Shown here: positions 41,259-49,498 of the stretch, piece after piece
Layout: the number at the start of each line of letters is the position of its first letter
How positions within the stretch are numbered: the first letter of the stretch is position 1
Notes under the pieces: generated by a model
The model's database searches: none
Told to the model about the DNA's origin: nothing
The model's input: the letters and a program-made list of their open reading frames with translations, nothing else
NCBI RefSeq assembly: GCF_001567585.1
Contig: NZ_LRQV01000006.1
Coordinates: 41,611-105,610 of the forward strand
Source: Micromonospora rosaria
GTDB lineage: Bacteria > Actinomycetota > Actinomycetes > Mycobacteriales > Micromonosporaceae
Direction: 5' to 3'
DNA: 64,000 nt
Translations under genes and position numbers: made by a program

Positions 41259-42242
41259 TCAGATGGTGATGACGACCTTCGCGCGGGCGTGTTCGCCTTC
41301 GAGGTACCGCAGGGCCCGGGGCACCTCGTGGAGCGGGTAGGTCCGGTCGATGACCGGGGTGAGGCGGCCGGCCTCGGCGTGCGCGCGCAGCGTGTCGAGG
41401 TGCTGCCGGCTGGGCGTCGTGGCGAGGGCGACGATGCGTTGCCGGACGAGGGGCGCCAGCAGTTGCCCGCGCGCGAGGAGCCAGACCGGCCCGAGGAGGC
41501 TGCCGCCCCCGTACACGCCGCCGCCGGAGAGCACCAGCGTCCCGGTCGGGGTCAGCGCCCGCCGCAGCGCGGTGAGTGAGCGGTTGCCGACCAGGTCGAA
41601 CACGAGGTCGTGGCGGCGGGCGTCGCGGGTGAAGTCCTCGCGGGTGTAGTCGACGACGTGGTCGGCGCCGAGGGAGCGGACCAGGTCGACGTTGCGGGTG
41701 CTGCACACCCCGGTCACGGTGGCCCCGAGCGCGGTGGCCAACTGGACGGCCAGGGTGCCGACGCCGCCGGACGCGCCGTTGACGAGGACGCGCTGGCCGG
41801 CCTGGACCTGCCCGACGTCGGCCAGCCCCATGAGCGCGGTGACGCCGGCCAGCGGCAGGGCGGCGGCCTGCTGTGGCGTCAGGTTCGCCGGCTTCGGCGC
41901 GACCAGGGTCGCGGGGACGCAGACGTACTCGGCGAACGCGCCGTTGGCGTCGCCGAGGTCGCCGAAGACGGCGTCGCCGGGGCGTACCTCCCGGACGTGG
42001 GCGCCGACCGCCTCGACCCGGCCGGCGAAGTCGCGGCCCCGGATGCGCGCCCGGGGCCGCGACCGGCCGAAGGACAACCGCGACATCCGGGGGTCGCCAC
42101 GCACGATGTGCCAGTCGTACGCGTTGAGCGCGGCGGCCTCGACCCGGACGAGCACCTCGTCGGGGGCCGGCACCGGGGTGTCGACCTCCGCGAGCGTGAG
42201 CGCCTCGGGCGGGCCGTACCGGTCCTGGACGATCGCCTTCAT
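41259..42242 (-). CDS. zinc-independent quinone-oxidoreductase-like MDR protein
   Basis: A 327-residue medium-chain dehydrogenase/reductase from the ATG with GGAGG close upstream. It has a GroES-like N-domain (MKAIVQDRYGPPEALTLAEV, FGRSRPRARIRGRDFAGRVE) and a Rossmann domain with nucleotide motif VLVNGASGGVGTLAVQLATA. No structural-zinc Cys set is present. It should reduce quinones, enones or similar electrophiles with NADPH. It is divergent from a TetR gene with two matching operators, so induction by a small substrate is likely. Confidence 0.88.
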   Translation of the reverse strand: MKAIVQDRYGPPEALTLAEVDTPVPAPDEVLVRVEAAALNAYDWHIVRGDPRMSRLSFGRSRPRARIRGRDFAGRVEAVGAHVREVRPGDAVFGDLGDANGAFAEYVCVPATLVAPKPANLTPQQAAALPLAGVTALMGLADVGQVQAGQRVLVNGASGGVGTLAVQLATALGATVTGVCSTRNVDLVRSLGADHVVDYTREDFTRDARRHDLVFDLVGNRSLTALRRALTPTGTLVLSGGGVYGGGSLLGPVWLLARGQLLAPLVRQRIVALATTPSRQHLDTLRAHAEAGRLTPVIDRTYPLHEVPRALRYLEGEHARAKVVITI

Positions 42243-42260
42243 CTCCGCCTCCATCCGCTG

Positions 42261-42319
42261 AGGTGTACGGCGTACACCTGATAGAAGGGAACGATAGGTG
42301 TACGCCGTATACCTGTCAA
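42261..42319 (-). promoter_or_regulatory. oxidoreductase promoter with two TetR operators
   Basis: TTGACA (42314-42319) and TATCGT (42291-42296) stand 17 bp apart on the minus strand. The spacer is filled by operator AGGTGTACGCCGTATACCT (42296-42314). A second operator, AGGTGTACGGCGTACACCT (42261-42279), lies between the start point and the ribosome site, 35 bp from the first centre to centre. Binding would block initiation and elongation. Confidence 0.8.
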
Positions 42320-42361
42320 GGCGGTTAGGGTGACAACCGCCCCCGGGAAGACGAGGACGAG

Positions 42362-43078
42362 ATGGCTGAGCAGGCTGGGACGCTGCGCCGGACGCCGCTG
42401 AGCAGGGACCGGATCCTGCGCGCCGCCGTCGCGCTCGCCGACGAGGCCGGCATCGAGTCGCTCAGCATGCGCAACCTCGCCCAGGAGCTGGGCGTCGTGC
42501 CGATGGCCCTCTACAAGCACGTGGCCAACAAGGACGAGCTGCTCGACGGCATGATCGACGTCATCGTCGGCGAGATCGAGCCGCTGGTACCGGACGCCGA
42601 CTGGCAGCGCGCGCTCCGGCGGCGCATCCTCTCGGCGCGGCAGGTGCTGCGCCGGCACCTCTGGGCGCCGCTGGCGATCGAGTCGCGGAACATGGCCACG
42701 CCGGCCGTCCTGGCCTACCTCGACTCGATGGTCGGGACGTTGCGGGCCGGCGGGCTCTCCGCCGACCTCGCCCACCACGTGATGCACGCGCTGGGCAGCC
42801 GGATCCTGGGCTTCAGCCAGGAGCTGTTCGACGCCTCCCGGCAGGCCGGCCGCTCGGGCGCGACCGAGCCGGAGCCGGCGGCGGGCCTGCCGCCGGAGGC
42901 GGCGGCCCGGTTCCCGCACCTCGCGGAGATCGCCACGGCGGCGTCCCACGACGACGGGTCGGTGGTGGGGCAGGGCTGCGACGACCAGTTCGAGTTCGAG
43001 TTCGCGCTGGACCTGCTGCTCGACGGGATCGAACGGCTGCGACAGCAGGGCTGGCGGTCGGCGCACCGACCCGGCTGA
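42362..43078 (+). CDS. TetR-family repressor
   Basis: A 238-residue regulator with an N-terminal helix-turn-helix (DRILRAAVALADEAGIESLS, then MRNLAQELGVVPMALYKHVA) and a C-terminal ligand domain of the TetR_C-1 type (LRRHLWAPLAIESRNMATPA, FEFALDLLLDGIERL). ATG with a purine-rich leader. It is divergent from the oxidoreductase; the pair of 19-bp palindromes between them is the expected target for this protein. Confidence 0.92.
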   Translation: MAEQAGTLRRTPLSRDRILRAAVALADEAGIESLSMRNLAQELGVVPMALYKHVANKDELLDGMIDVIVGEIEPLVPDADWQRALRRRILSARQVLRRHLWAPLAIESRNMATPAVLAYLDSMVGTLRAGGLSADLAHHVMHALGSRILGFSQELFDASRQAGRSGATEPEPAAGLPPEAAARFPHLAEIATAASHDDGSVVGQGCDDQFEFEFALDLLLDGIERLRQQGWRSAHRPG

Positions 43079-43408
43079 GCCGGCCGGGCGCGCCACGCGA
43101 CTTTTCCCGCTGTGCGGCCCGGCGGCGTGGCGTCGGCGGGGAATTTGTCCGGGCCGGGACGGGCTTCATCCGGGCTGATCGGCCCCGGGCGATCCGGCGT
43201 GATTCGCCCGTGGAGGGTTTTCTTCAGTGCTTTTCCGAACGATTTCGGAATGCGGCCCAGGTGGTGCCCGGTGCGGGTCTGTCCAACAGGGATTCGACCG
43301 GGGTGACCGTGACCGGAAAGGCGGCGGAGAAAGGGCACGATCCGAGAAGTCTGGCGCGTGGCGTGGTGTGACGCTCATGCCTCTCATACCGATTGAAGGG
43401 CGGAGATC
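43079..43408. other. 330-base intergenic region
   Basis: Lies between two rightward genes. No coding frame or hairpin stands out. The last bases (GGGCGGAG) provide the ribosome site of the symporter gene. Confidence 0.5.
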
Positions 43409-44314
43409 GTGAGTAACGACGCAATCCTGGTCCTGTTCCCCGTCGCGGTGGGCATCGTCATGCTCGGTCTCGGCCTGACCCTGACCCTCGAAGACTTCCG
43501 CCGGGTGGTGAAGTACCCCAAGGCGATGGTGGTCTGCCTGGTCAGCCAGATGCTGATCCTGCCGGCGATCTGTCTGGGCCTGGTGGTGGGGCTCAACCTG
43601 CGGCCCGAGTTGGCGGTCGGGATGATGCTGCTGGCCGCCTCGCCCGGCGGCAGCACCGCCAGCCTCTACAGTCACCTGTTCAAGGGGGACCTGGCGCTCA
43701 ACATCTCGCTGACCGCGGTCAACTCGGTGCTGGCGATGTTCACCCTGCCGGTGATCGTGAACCTGTCGGTGGCCGGCTTCCTGGGCTCGGACAGCTCGCT
43801 CGGTCTCCAGTTCGACAAGGTGATCCAGGTCTTCGCCATGGTCCTGGTCCCGATCGCCATCGGCATGGCCGTCCGGGCCCGGTTCACCGCCACCGCCATC
43901 CGCCTGGAGCGGGCGGTGAAGGTGCTGTCGGTGGTCGTCCTGATCATGATGATCTCCAGCGTCATCGCCGGCCTCGGCGGCGAGGTCTTCGACATCCTCG
44001 GCGAGATCATCCTCGCGGTCGTGGCGTTCAACCTGATCAGCATGGCGATCGGCTACTACGGGCCGCGCGTGCTGCGGATCGGCGAGCGGGAGTCGATCGC
44101 CTCGGCGTTCGAGATCGGCCTGCACAACGCCAGCCTGGCCATCACGATCGGGATGAGCCCGACCCTGCTCAACAACACCACGATGGCGATGCCCTCGGTG
44201 ACCTACGGCTTCGTCATGTTCTTCACGGCCGCCCTCTTCGGCTTCGTCGTGTCCCGCCGGGTACCGGCCACGACCGCCACCCCCCACCGGACGCCGACCT
44301 CCTCCGGGGTCTGA
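43409..44314 (+). CDS. bile-acid:sodium symporter (SBF) family transporter
   Basis: A 301-residue membrane protein with about nine or ten TMs: FPVAVGIVMLGLGLTLTLED, VVCLVSQMLILPAICLGLVV, and the family-typical MLLAASPGGSTASLYSHLFK followed by GDLALNISLTAVNSVLAMFT. The second half ends IGLHNASLAITIGMSP, the other conserved crossover region. The family co-transports organic anions with sodium. GTG start after GGAG. It stands alone before two strong terminators. Confidence 0.9.
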   Translation: MSNDAILVLFPVAVGIVMLGLGLTLTLEDFRRVVKYPKAMVVCLVSQMLILPAICLGLVVGLNLRPELAVGMMLLAASPGGSTASLYSHLFKGDLALNISLTAVNSVLAMFTLPVIVNLSVAGFLGSDSSLGLQFDKVIQVFAMVLVPIAIGMAVRARFTATAIRLERAVKVLSVVVLIMMISSVIAGLGGEVFDILGEIILAVVAFNLISMAIGYYGPRVLRIGERESIASAFEIGLHNASLAITIGMSPTLLNNTTMAMPSVTYGFVMFFTAALFGFVVSRRVPATTATPHRTPTSSGV

Positions 44315-44339
44315 CCCGCACGCCCCACCCGCGCCCGCC

Positions 44340-44387
44340 CGCGAGCCCGCGTCGACGCCGCAACCCCGGCACCGACGCGGGCTCGCG
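44340..44387. terminator. bidirectional terminator, 15-bp stem
   Basis: CGCGAGCCCGCGTCG pairs perfectly with CGACGCGGGCTCGCG across an 18-base loop, in the gap between two convergent genes. Confidence 0.75.
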
Positions 44388-44455
44388 GCCTGTCCCGGCC
44401 CGAGGGTGGCACCCACCGGGGTACGGGGGACACCACCGACCGGGAGCCGGACCGG

Positions 44456-44492
44456 GACGAGCCGCCCGGCGGGGGGCACCGGGCGGCTCGTC
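44456..44492. terminator. second bidirectional terminator, 14-bp stem
   Basis: GACGAGCCGCCCGG pairs perfectly with CCGGGCGGCTCGTC around a nine-base loop, 12 bases before the stop of the leftward monooxygenase gene. Confidence 0.78.
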
Positions 44493-44503
44493 GGTCGGGG
44501 CGG

Positions 44504-45688
44504 TCAGATGTAGAGGGTGTTCGGGCCCAGGCCGCAGACGATCCGGCCGTACAGCTCGGTGTTGGTGTCGGGGTTGATCAGGCCGTGCAGGCTCATCGCG
44601 TTGACGTCCCGGGCGATCCGCTGGATCGGCTCGTCCCGGTAGATCGAGCTGCCACCGCTGGCCGAGGCGAAGATGTCCACCGCCTCCTTGGCCAGCCGGG
44701 TCGCCCAGCCGTGGTCGGCCCGGACCCGGGCCCGCTCCTCCAGCGTCCACTCCGCGCTGCTGGCAGCCTTGGCGTCGACCAGGTCGGCGGCGTGGTACGC
44801 GTGGAACTCGGCCTGCTCGATCTTCATCAGGGCGGTACCGACCTGGTGGTGGGTGATCGGCGCCTCGCTCTGGTTCTCGTACTCGGTGTAGGTGATCTTC
44901 CGGCCGGGGAGCCGGCCGAGGAACTCGTCGCGGGCCGCCTTCGCGACGCCCACCGCCGCGCCCACCCCGGAGGCCGCCGCGTTCAGCGAGGCCGGGGTCC
45001 GCCAGAGCGGGGAGGCGGCGTTGGCCTCCGACAGGCCCTGCGGGATCATCGCCGCGCTCATCGGGATGATGTGGCTGGACGGGACGAAGACGTCCCGGGC
45101 GAGGGTGGTCACGCTGCCGGTGGCGGTCAGCCCGGTGGTGTACCAGTCGTCCACGATCTCCATGCTGCTCATCGGCACCAGCGCCATGATCGGCTCCGGC
45201 TCGGCGTCCGGGCGCAGCAGGATCGCCGCGACCTCCTGCCACTGGGCGTGGTGGGCGCCGCTGATGAACCGCCAGCTCCCGTTGACGACGATGCCGCCCT
45301 CGGCGGGCACCGCCGTGCCGCTGGGGCTGTTGGTGCCGCACACCCGGGCGTCGGGGGTGGCGAAGACCTCGTCCTGGGCCGCGTCGGGGAAGAGCCCGGC
45401 GAGCCAGGTGGGGATCCACAGCACCGAGGTCGTCCAGGCGGTGCTGCCGTCGCCCCGGCCCAGCTCGGTGGCGATCGCCACGAGGGTACGGGTGTCCACC
45501 TCGTAGCCGCCGTACCGGCGCGGGGTACGGAGCCTGAACAGGCCCGCCTCCTCGATGGCGGCCACCGTCTCGTCGTGCAGGCGGCGGTTCTCCTCCTGCC
45601 AGGCGGCGTGCTTGCGGATCAGCGGGACCAGTCCCGCGGCCCGCTGGACGAGTTCCTCGCGGGTGGGTACGTCGGTGATCGTGGACAC
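44504..45688 (-). CDS. acyl-CoA-dehydrogenase-like flavin-dependent monooxygenase
   Basis: A 394-residue flavoprotein of the acyl-CoA dehydrogenase superfamily, closest to two-component hydroxylases used in aromatic and polyketide tailoring: an N-terminal helical domain (EENRRLHDETVAAIEEAGLF, RLRTPRRYGGYEV), a central beta part (GTNSPSGTAVPAEGGIVVNG, SWRFISGAHHAQW) and a C-terminal helical domain with ASASGGSSIYRDEPIQRIAR. No CoA-handling signature is evident. It would need an external flavin reductase. GTG start with GAGGAGG. Divergent from a DUF899 gene across phased repeats. Confidence 0.85.
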   Translation of the reverse strand: MSTITDVPTREELVQRAAGLVPLIRKHAAWQEENRRLHDETVAAIEEAGLFRLRTPRRYGGYEVDTRTLVAIATELGRGDGSTAWTTSVLWIPTWLAGLFPDAAQDEVFATPDARVCGTNSPSGTAVPAEGGIVVNGSWRFISGAHHAQWQEVAAILLRPDAEPEPIMALVPMSSMEIVDDWYTTGLTATGSVTTLARDVFVPSSHIIPMSAAMIPQGLSEANAASPLWRTPASLNAAASGVGAAVGVAKAARDEFLGRLPGRKITYTEYENQSEAPITHHQVGTALMKIEQAEFHAYHAADLVDAKAASSAEWTLEERARVRADHGWATRLAKEAVDIFASASGGSSIYRDEPIQRIARDVNAMSLHGLINPDTNTELYGRIVCGLGPNTLYI

Positions 45689-46104
45689 GTGTCCTCCTCA
45701 ACGGACGACCGGATCGACACGGGAGCGGTGCCGACCAGGTCGGGGGCCAGGGGTGCGGTGGGCCGGAACGGTGTCGGCCGCGACGGTGCCGCCGGGTGGC
45801 GGGGGCGGCCGGGATGGTGCTGGTCGGGCGCCATCGAGGCTGTCACAGCCCGCCCGCCCGCTGCCTCTTCCGGATTGCTCCGTGCTGCCCGGGGCAGCGT
45901 GGAGGCTGCTTCGTGCCGACCGGGGCAGCGTGGAGGCTGCTTCGTGCCGACCGGGGCAGCGTGGAGGCTGCTCCGTGCCGGCCGGGTCACGGAGGGTCCA
46001 CACGAGGGCACGGTCGGAGAAGTCAGCCCCCCGCCGTCGATGTCAGGGTCGCAGTGTCACCGGGCCGCCGAGTGGGCCCGGCGGCCGTCCCTGAGGAGGA
46101 ACCG
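45689..46104. other. 416-base divergent regulatory region
   Basis: Separates the monooxygenase and DUF899 genes. It contains the three 31-bp repeats described separately and the ribosome site GAGGAGGAACC of the DUF899 gene. No gene: open frames here run through the repeats in every frame. Confidence 0.6.
45891..45983. repeat. three 31-bp direct repeats, each with a GCAGC-N6-GCTGC dyad
   Basis: Copies at 45891-45921, 45922-45952 (identical) and 45953-45983 (three changes), with a partial copy just before. Each holds GCAGC GTGGAG GCTGC; the dyads are at 45894-45909, 45925-45940 and 45956-45971. A 31-bp step equals three helical turns and is not a codon multiple, so phased protein binding sites are more likely than coding. 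Confidence 0.75.
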
Positions 46105-46866
46105 ATGAGCTTTCCGCGGATCGTCTCGCGCGAGGAGTGGACCGTCGAGCGGGAGAAGCTGCTCGAGCAGGAGAAGGCGGTGACCCGGGCACGGGACGGG
46201 CTCAGCGCCGCCCGCCGGGCCATGCCGGTGGTGCCCGTCGAGAAGACGTACACCTTCACCTCGCCGGCCGGCGAGGTGACGCTGCTGGACCTGTTCCAGG
46301 GGCGTCGCCAGCTGATCGTCCGGCACTTCATGTTCGACCCGAAGTGGGAGGAGGGCTGCGTCGGCTGCTCGATGCAGGCCGACAACGTGGGGGACCTGTC
46401 CCACATGCACGCCCGGGACACGTCCTTCGTGATGATCGCCCGTGCCCCGCTGGAGAAGATCGAGGCGTTCAAGACCCGGATGGGCTGGGCCCACATCCCG
46501 TGGGTGTCGTCCTTCGGCAGCGACTTCAACTACGACTTCAACGTGTCGATGGAGAAGGGCGAGCTGCCCGCGGTCAGCTCCTTCATCCGCGAGGACGACA
46601 AGATCTTCCACGCCAGCTCCGTCTTCGACCGGGGCGGCGAGGTCTTCATCAACACCTACAACTACCTGGACGTGACGCCCCTGGGGCGGCAGGAGGAGGA
46701 GCTGGCCCACCCGTGGGACTGGTGGCGGCACCACGACAAGTACGACTCCGCCGAGGCCGCCAACCCGGGTGAGAACTGGTGGACCGGCGTCGACAAGTTC
46801 AAGACCCGGCAGGTACGCCACGACGGCCCGGCCACCGCGCAGCAGGCGGAGGCCGGCGCGCAGTAG
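46105..46866 (+). CDS. DUF899 thioredoxin-fold protein
   Basis: A 253-residue protein from ATG with GAGGAGG upstream. It matches the DUF899 (AhpC/TSA-related) pattern: SREEWTVEREKLLEQEKAVT, LLDLFQGRRQLIVRHFMFDP, then the Cys85-x-x-Cys88 pair in EEGCVGCSMQADN and FNTYNY-type C-terminal sequence. The fold and CxxC suggest thiol redox chemistry, but no biochemical role is established to my knowledge. It is often found beside secondary-metabolism or stress genes. Confidence 0.88.
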   Translation: MSFPRIVSREEWTVEREKLLEQEKAVTRARDGLSAARRAMPVVPVEKTYTFTSPAGEVTLLDLFQGRRQLIVRHFMFDPKWEEGCVGCSMQADNVGDLSHMHARDTSFVMIARAPLEKIEAFKTRMGWAHIPWVSSFGSDFNYDFNVSMEKGELPAVSSFIREDDKIFHASSVFDRGGEVFINTYNYLDVTPLGRQEEELAHPWDWWRHHDKYDSAEAANPGENWWTGVDKFKTRQVRHDGPATAQQAEAGAQ

Positions 46867-46868
46867 CC

Positions 46869-46896
46869 GTGGTGGGGCATTGCCGTGCCCCACCAC
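46869..46896. terminator. terminator after the DUF899 gene
   Basis: Perfect 11-bp stem GTGGTGGGGCA/TGCCCCACCAC with loop TTGCCG, starting three bases after the stop codon and serving the convergent pair. Confidence 0.78.
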
Positions 46897-47028
46897 CTGG
46901 CGGCGGCTGGTTCCCGGCCGGGCGGCTCCCGCCCGGTACCGGACGACCAGCCGCCGCCGACGTCTGCGCGGCCGACCCCCGCCACCGGCCCGGCCTGCGC
47001 GGGCGGTGCGGGGGAACTGGCGGGTCGC

Positions 47029-47898
47029 TCAGCGGATGGCGACGCTGCTGCGTCGGGGGGCGGGCGACCGCGCCGGGGCGGCCTGGCGGGGGAGCCCGCC
47101 GAGCATCCGCAGGGCCGCCGCCGAGGGGGAATTGGGCTCGACGGTGAACGTGACGAGCATCAGGTCCGGGGTCTCCTCCAGCCGGAGGGTGTGCTGGTTG
47201 ACCGTCAGCGGACCGACCACCGGGTGGACCATGTCGTAGGTCATGGTCTCGCAGGTGCTGACCGGGTGCTCGGCCCACATCGCGGCGAACTCGGGGCTGC
47301 CGGCGCGCAACTCCGCCACCAGCCCGGTGACCCGCTGGTCGTCGCGGTACCGGCCGGCCGCCAGGCGCAGGTACGCCACGACGGAGCGGGCCTTGCCCGG
47401 CCAGTCGGCGTAGAGCGCGCGGGTGAGCGGGTCGAGGAAGACCGCCCGGCTCATGTTGGGCACCTCGTCCAGGTGCCAGGCGAGCAGCGCGTGGCCCAGC
47501 GGGTTCCAGGCGTAGACCTCCGTCGCCGCGCCGAGCACCATGGCGGGCACGTCGGGCATCATCGCGAGCATCTGGTGCAGGCCGGGCGGGGCGGTGGTGG
47601 CCCGCTCGGCGGGCTCGGTCGCGGCGCGGCCCGGCCGGGCCAGCGCGAACAGGTGGGCCCGCTCGCCGGGGTCGAGGTGCAGGGCCCGGGCCACGGCGTC
47701 GAGCACCTCGTCGGAGACGTTGGGGGCCTGTCCCTGCTCCAGCCGGGTGTAGTAGGAGACGCTGACCCCCGCGAGCTGGGCGAGCTCCTCCCGGCGCAGC
47801 CCGGTGACCCGTCGTCGTTCGCCGTAGCGGACCAGCCCGGCGTCCTGCGGGCGGATGACACCGCGCCGCGATCGGAGGAACTCGCCCAGCGGATTCAT
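47029..47898 (-). CDS. XRE regulator with MmyB-like ligand domain
   Basis: A 289-residue regulator: helix-turn-helix YGERRRVTGLRREELAQLAG, VSVSYYTRLEQGQAPNVSDE, then an MmyB-like domain (VPAMVLGAATEVYAWNPLGH, ALLAWHL) that binds fatty-acid-like ligands in the founder structure. The ATG is leaderless: CATACT ends seven bases upstream, and a palindromic motif lies just above it, so it probably regulates itself. The same motif occurs before the MFS gene at 51,896. It follows the hydrolase gene on the same strand. Confidence 0.88.
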   Translation of the reverse strand: MNPLGEFLRSRRGVIRPQDAGLVRYGERRRVTGLRREELAQLAGVSVSYYTRLEQGQAPNVSDEVLDAVARALHLDPGERAHLFALARPGRAATEPAERATTAPPGLHQMLAMMPDVPAMVLGAATEVYAWNPLGHALLAWHLDEVPNMSRAVFLDPLTRALYADWPGKARSVVAYLRLAAGRYRDDQRVTGLVAELRAGSPEFAAMWAEHPVSTCETMTYDMVHPVVGPLTVNQHTLRLEETPDLMLVTFTVEPNSPSAAALRMLGGLPRQAAPARSPAPRRSSVAIR

Positions 47899-47905
47899 GC
47901 GTTTC

Positions 47906-47930
47906 AGTATGCCTGACACTGGCAGTGGTA
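47906..47930 (-). promoter_or_regulatory. leaderless promoter and autoregulatory site of the MmyB-like gene
   Basis: On the minus strand CACTGCCAGTGTCAGGCA runs directly into the -10 CATACT (47906-47911), seven bases before the ATG. It includes the perfect palindrome CACTGGCAGTG (47917-47927). Confidence 0.6.
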
Positions 47931-48050
47931 CCTATCGAGGGAGTACCAACGGATTCCGCGGTGCGGGGCCTGTTTCCGGCGGCGGCCGGCCGGCGGGGTG
48001 CTCCGCCTGCCGACCGGCCGGGCCGTGCGTGTCCGGTGTCCCGGCGCTGC

Positions 48051-48935
48051 TCAGGCCGTGTCGGCGAGGAAGCGCAGGATGTGGGCGTTGGTGATCTCCG
48101 GCTGCTCGGTGAGCGGGGTGTGCCGGGAGTCGGGGACCAGGGCGCCGGCCGAGCCCTTCGGCAGGGCCTCGACGATCCCGGCGAGGGTCTCCTCGGTCAT
48201 CCCGAAGGAGACGTCCTCGGCGCCGAAGATGTTCAGCGTCGGCTGGCTCGGCAGGGCCCCCCACAGCGCGCCCTGCTCGGCCGCCCACTGCGGGCTGCCG
48301 AAGGTCGCGGCGGGAAAGTTGGTGCGGTACATGCCCAGCGCGGCGCGCAGGTTCTCCGGGGTGCCCAGGGAGGCGCGGATCGCTGCCATGTCCTCGGTGA
48401 GGTCGTAACCCTCCCGGCTGTACTTGCGGATCATGAACTCCAGGAAGGCGAAGTCGTCGGCGGCGACCAGCTCGTCGGCGGCGGCCATCTGGAAGAACCA
48501 GAAGTGGGTCTGCACGTCGATGCCCCGGGGGTTGAGCACCAGCGGGCCGAAGAACTGGAACGGCGGCACGTCGCAGGCGACCAGCCGGGACCAGCGCTGC
48601 GGCGCCTGCACCACCGCGCCCCAGGCGGTCGCCGCCCCGAAGTCGTGCCCGACCAGCACCGCCCGCTCGTCCCCGCCGAGCACCTCGTGCAGCGCGTTGA
48701 CGTCACCGATCAGGTCGGCGAGGTGCTCGCGGCCGGGCGGCGGCACCGAACTGGGGGCGAAGCCCCGGGTCCACGGGGCCACGGCGCGGTAGCCGGCCTC
48801 GGCCAGCGCCGGCATCAGGTACCGGTAGGTGCCGGGGGTGAACGGGAAGCCGTGGACCAGCAGGGCCAGCGGCCCCTCGCCCACCTCCCGGTATGCGATG
48901 TCGACGCCGTTGACGGCGACCTGTCCCTGACGCAT
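48051..48935 (-). CDS. alpha/beta hydrolase, epoxide-hydrolase-like
   Basis: A 294-residue enzyme from ATG with GAGGAGG six bases ahead. The oxyanion region is HGFP (28-31) and the nucleophile elbow GHDFGA makes Asp98 the nucleophile, as in epoxide hydrolases and haloalkane dehalogenases rather than serine esterases. Further acid in IFGAEDVSFG and catalytic His in DSRHTPLTEQ. The substrate is unknown. It lies upstream of the MmyB-like regulator on the same strand. Confidence 0.88.
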   Translation of the reverse strand: MRQGQVAVNGVDIAYREVGEGPLALLVHGFPFTPGTYRYLMPALAEAGYRAVAPWTRGFAPSSVPPPGREHLADLIGDVNALHEVLGGDERAVLVGHDFGAATAWGAVVQAPQRWSRLVACDVPPFQFFGPLVLNPRGIDVQTHFWFFQMAAADELVAADDFAFLEFMIRKYSREGYDLTEDMAAIRASLGTPENLRAALGMYRTNFPAATFGSPQWAAEQGALWGALPSQPTLNIFGAEDVSFGMTEETLAGIVEALPKGSAGALVPDSRHTPLTEQPEITNAHILRFLADTA

Positions 48936-49139
48936 GGCGTGCCTCCTCGACGGGCATGGATTGAGCCAAGCGTGTCGGAGCGGTGGCCACCGCGCTTCTC
49001 CCTGCGTGCCGCCCTTAGCACAGGCTGACCTGCGGCGTGCGGACAATCAGGAGCATTACCCCGATCCGGTGAAAGAGCGGGCGACCGCGTCCGCCCCGCG
49101 TACCCCGTCGTTGTACCGCGCGGACCGGGGAGGGTGACG

Positions 49140-49478
49140 GTGGAGTACGCGCTGCTGATCTTTCACGACGACGGGGCCGAGCTGAGCCCGCAGGAGATCG
49201 ACGACCACCCCCGGCACCGGAGCTGGCTGGCCGAGGTGCGCCGCCGGGGTGCCTTCGTCGGGGGCCAGCGGCTGCGCCCCGGGCACGCCGCCCGGACGGT
49301 GCGCAGCCGGGCCGGCGACACCCTGGTCACCGACGGCCCGTTCACCGAGGCCCGCGAGCAGGTGGGCGGGTTCGTCCTGCTCGACTGCGCGGACCTGGAC
49401 GAGGCGACCGAGCTGGCCGCCCTGCACCCGTTCGCCGCGCTCGGCGCCATCGAGGTGAGGCCGGTCTGGAGCCGCTGA
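49140..49478 (+). CDS. YCII/DGPF-domain protein
   Basis: A 112-residue protein from the GTG with GGGAGGG five bases ahead; an in-frame GTG two codons earlier lies inside that site. It has the YCII fold (EYALLIFHDDGAELSPQEID) with the DGPF signature in LVTDGPFTEAREQVGG and a closing LDEATELAALHPFAAL. Genes of this type stand next to ECF42-type sigma factors, as here, 20 bases upstream. The role of the DGPF partner is not settled in the family. Confidence 0.88.
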   Translation: MEYALLIFHDDGAELSPQEIDDHPRHRSWLAEVRRRGAFVGGQRLRPGHAARTVRSRAGDTLVTDGPFTEAREQVGGFVLLDCADLDEATELAALHPFAALGAIEVRPVWSR

Positions 49479-49498
49479 GCCTCGCCGCCGACGCCGCC

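Noticed and set aside
41154..42281. Frames on the + strand opposite the quinone oxidoreductase
   Set aside because: Antisense shadows: the minus strand has a full MDR protein with promoter, operators and ribosome site.
44504..45688. Acyl-CoA dehydrogenase of fatty-acid degradation
   Set aside because: The protein keeps the fold but lacks the usual substrate-base context, and no beta-oxidation genes are nearby; a flavin-dependent hydroxylase fits better.
45891..45983. CRISPR array or repeat-containing protein gene
   Set aside because: The copies are contiguous without spacers, and 31 bp is not a multiple of three, so no frame yields a repeating peptide.
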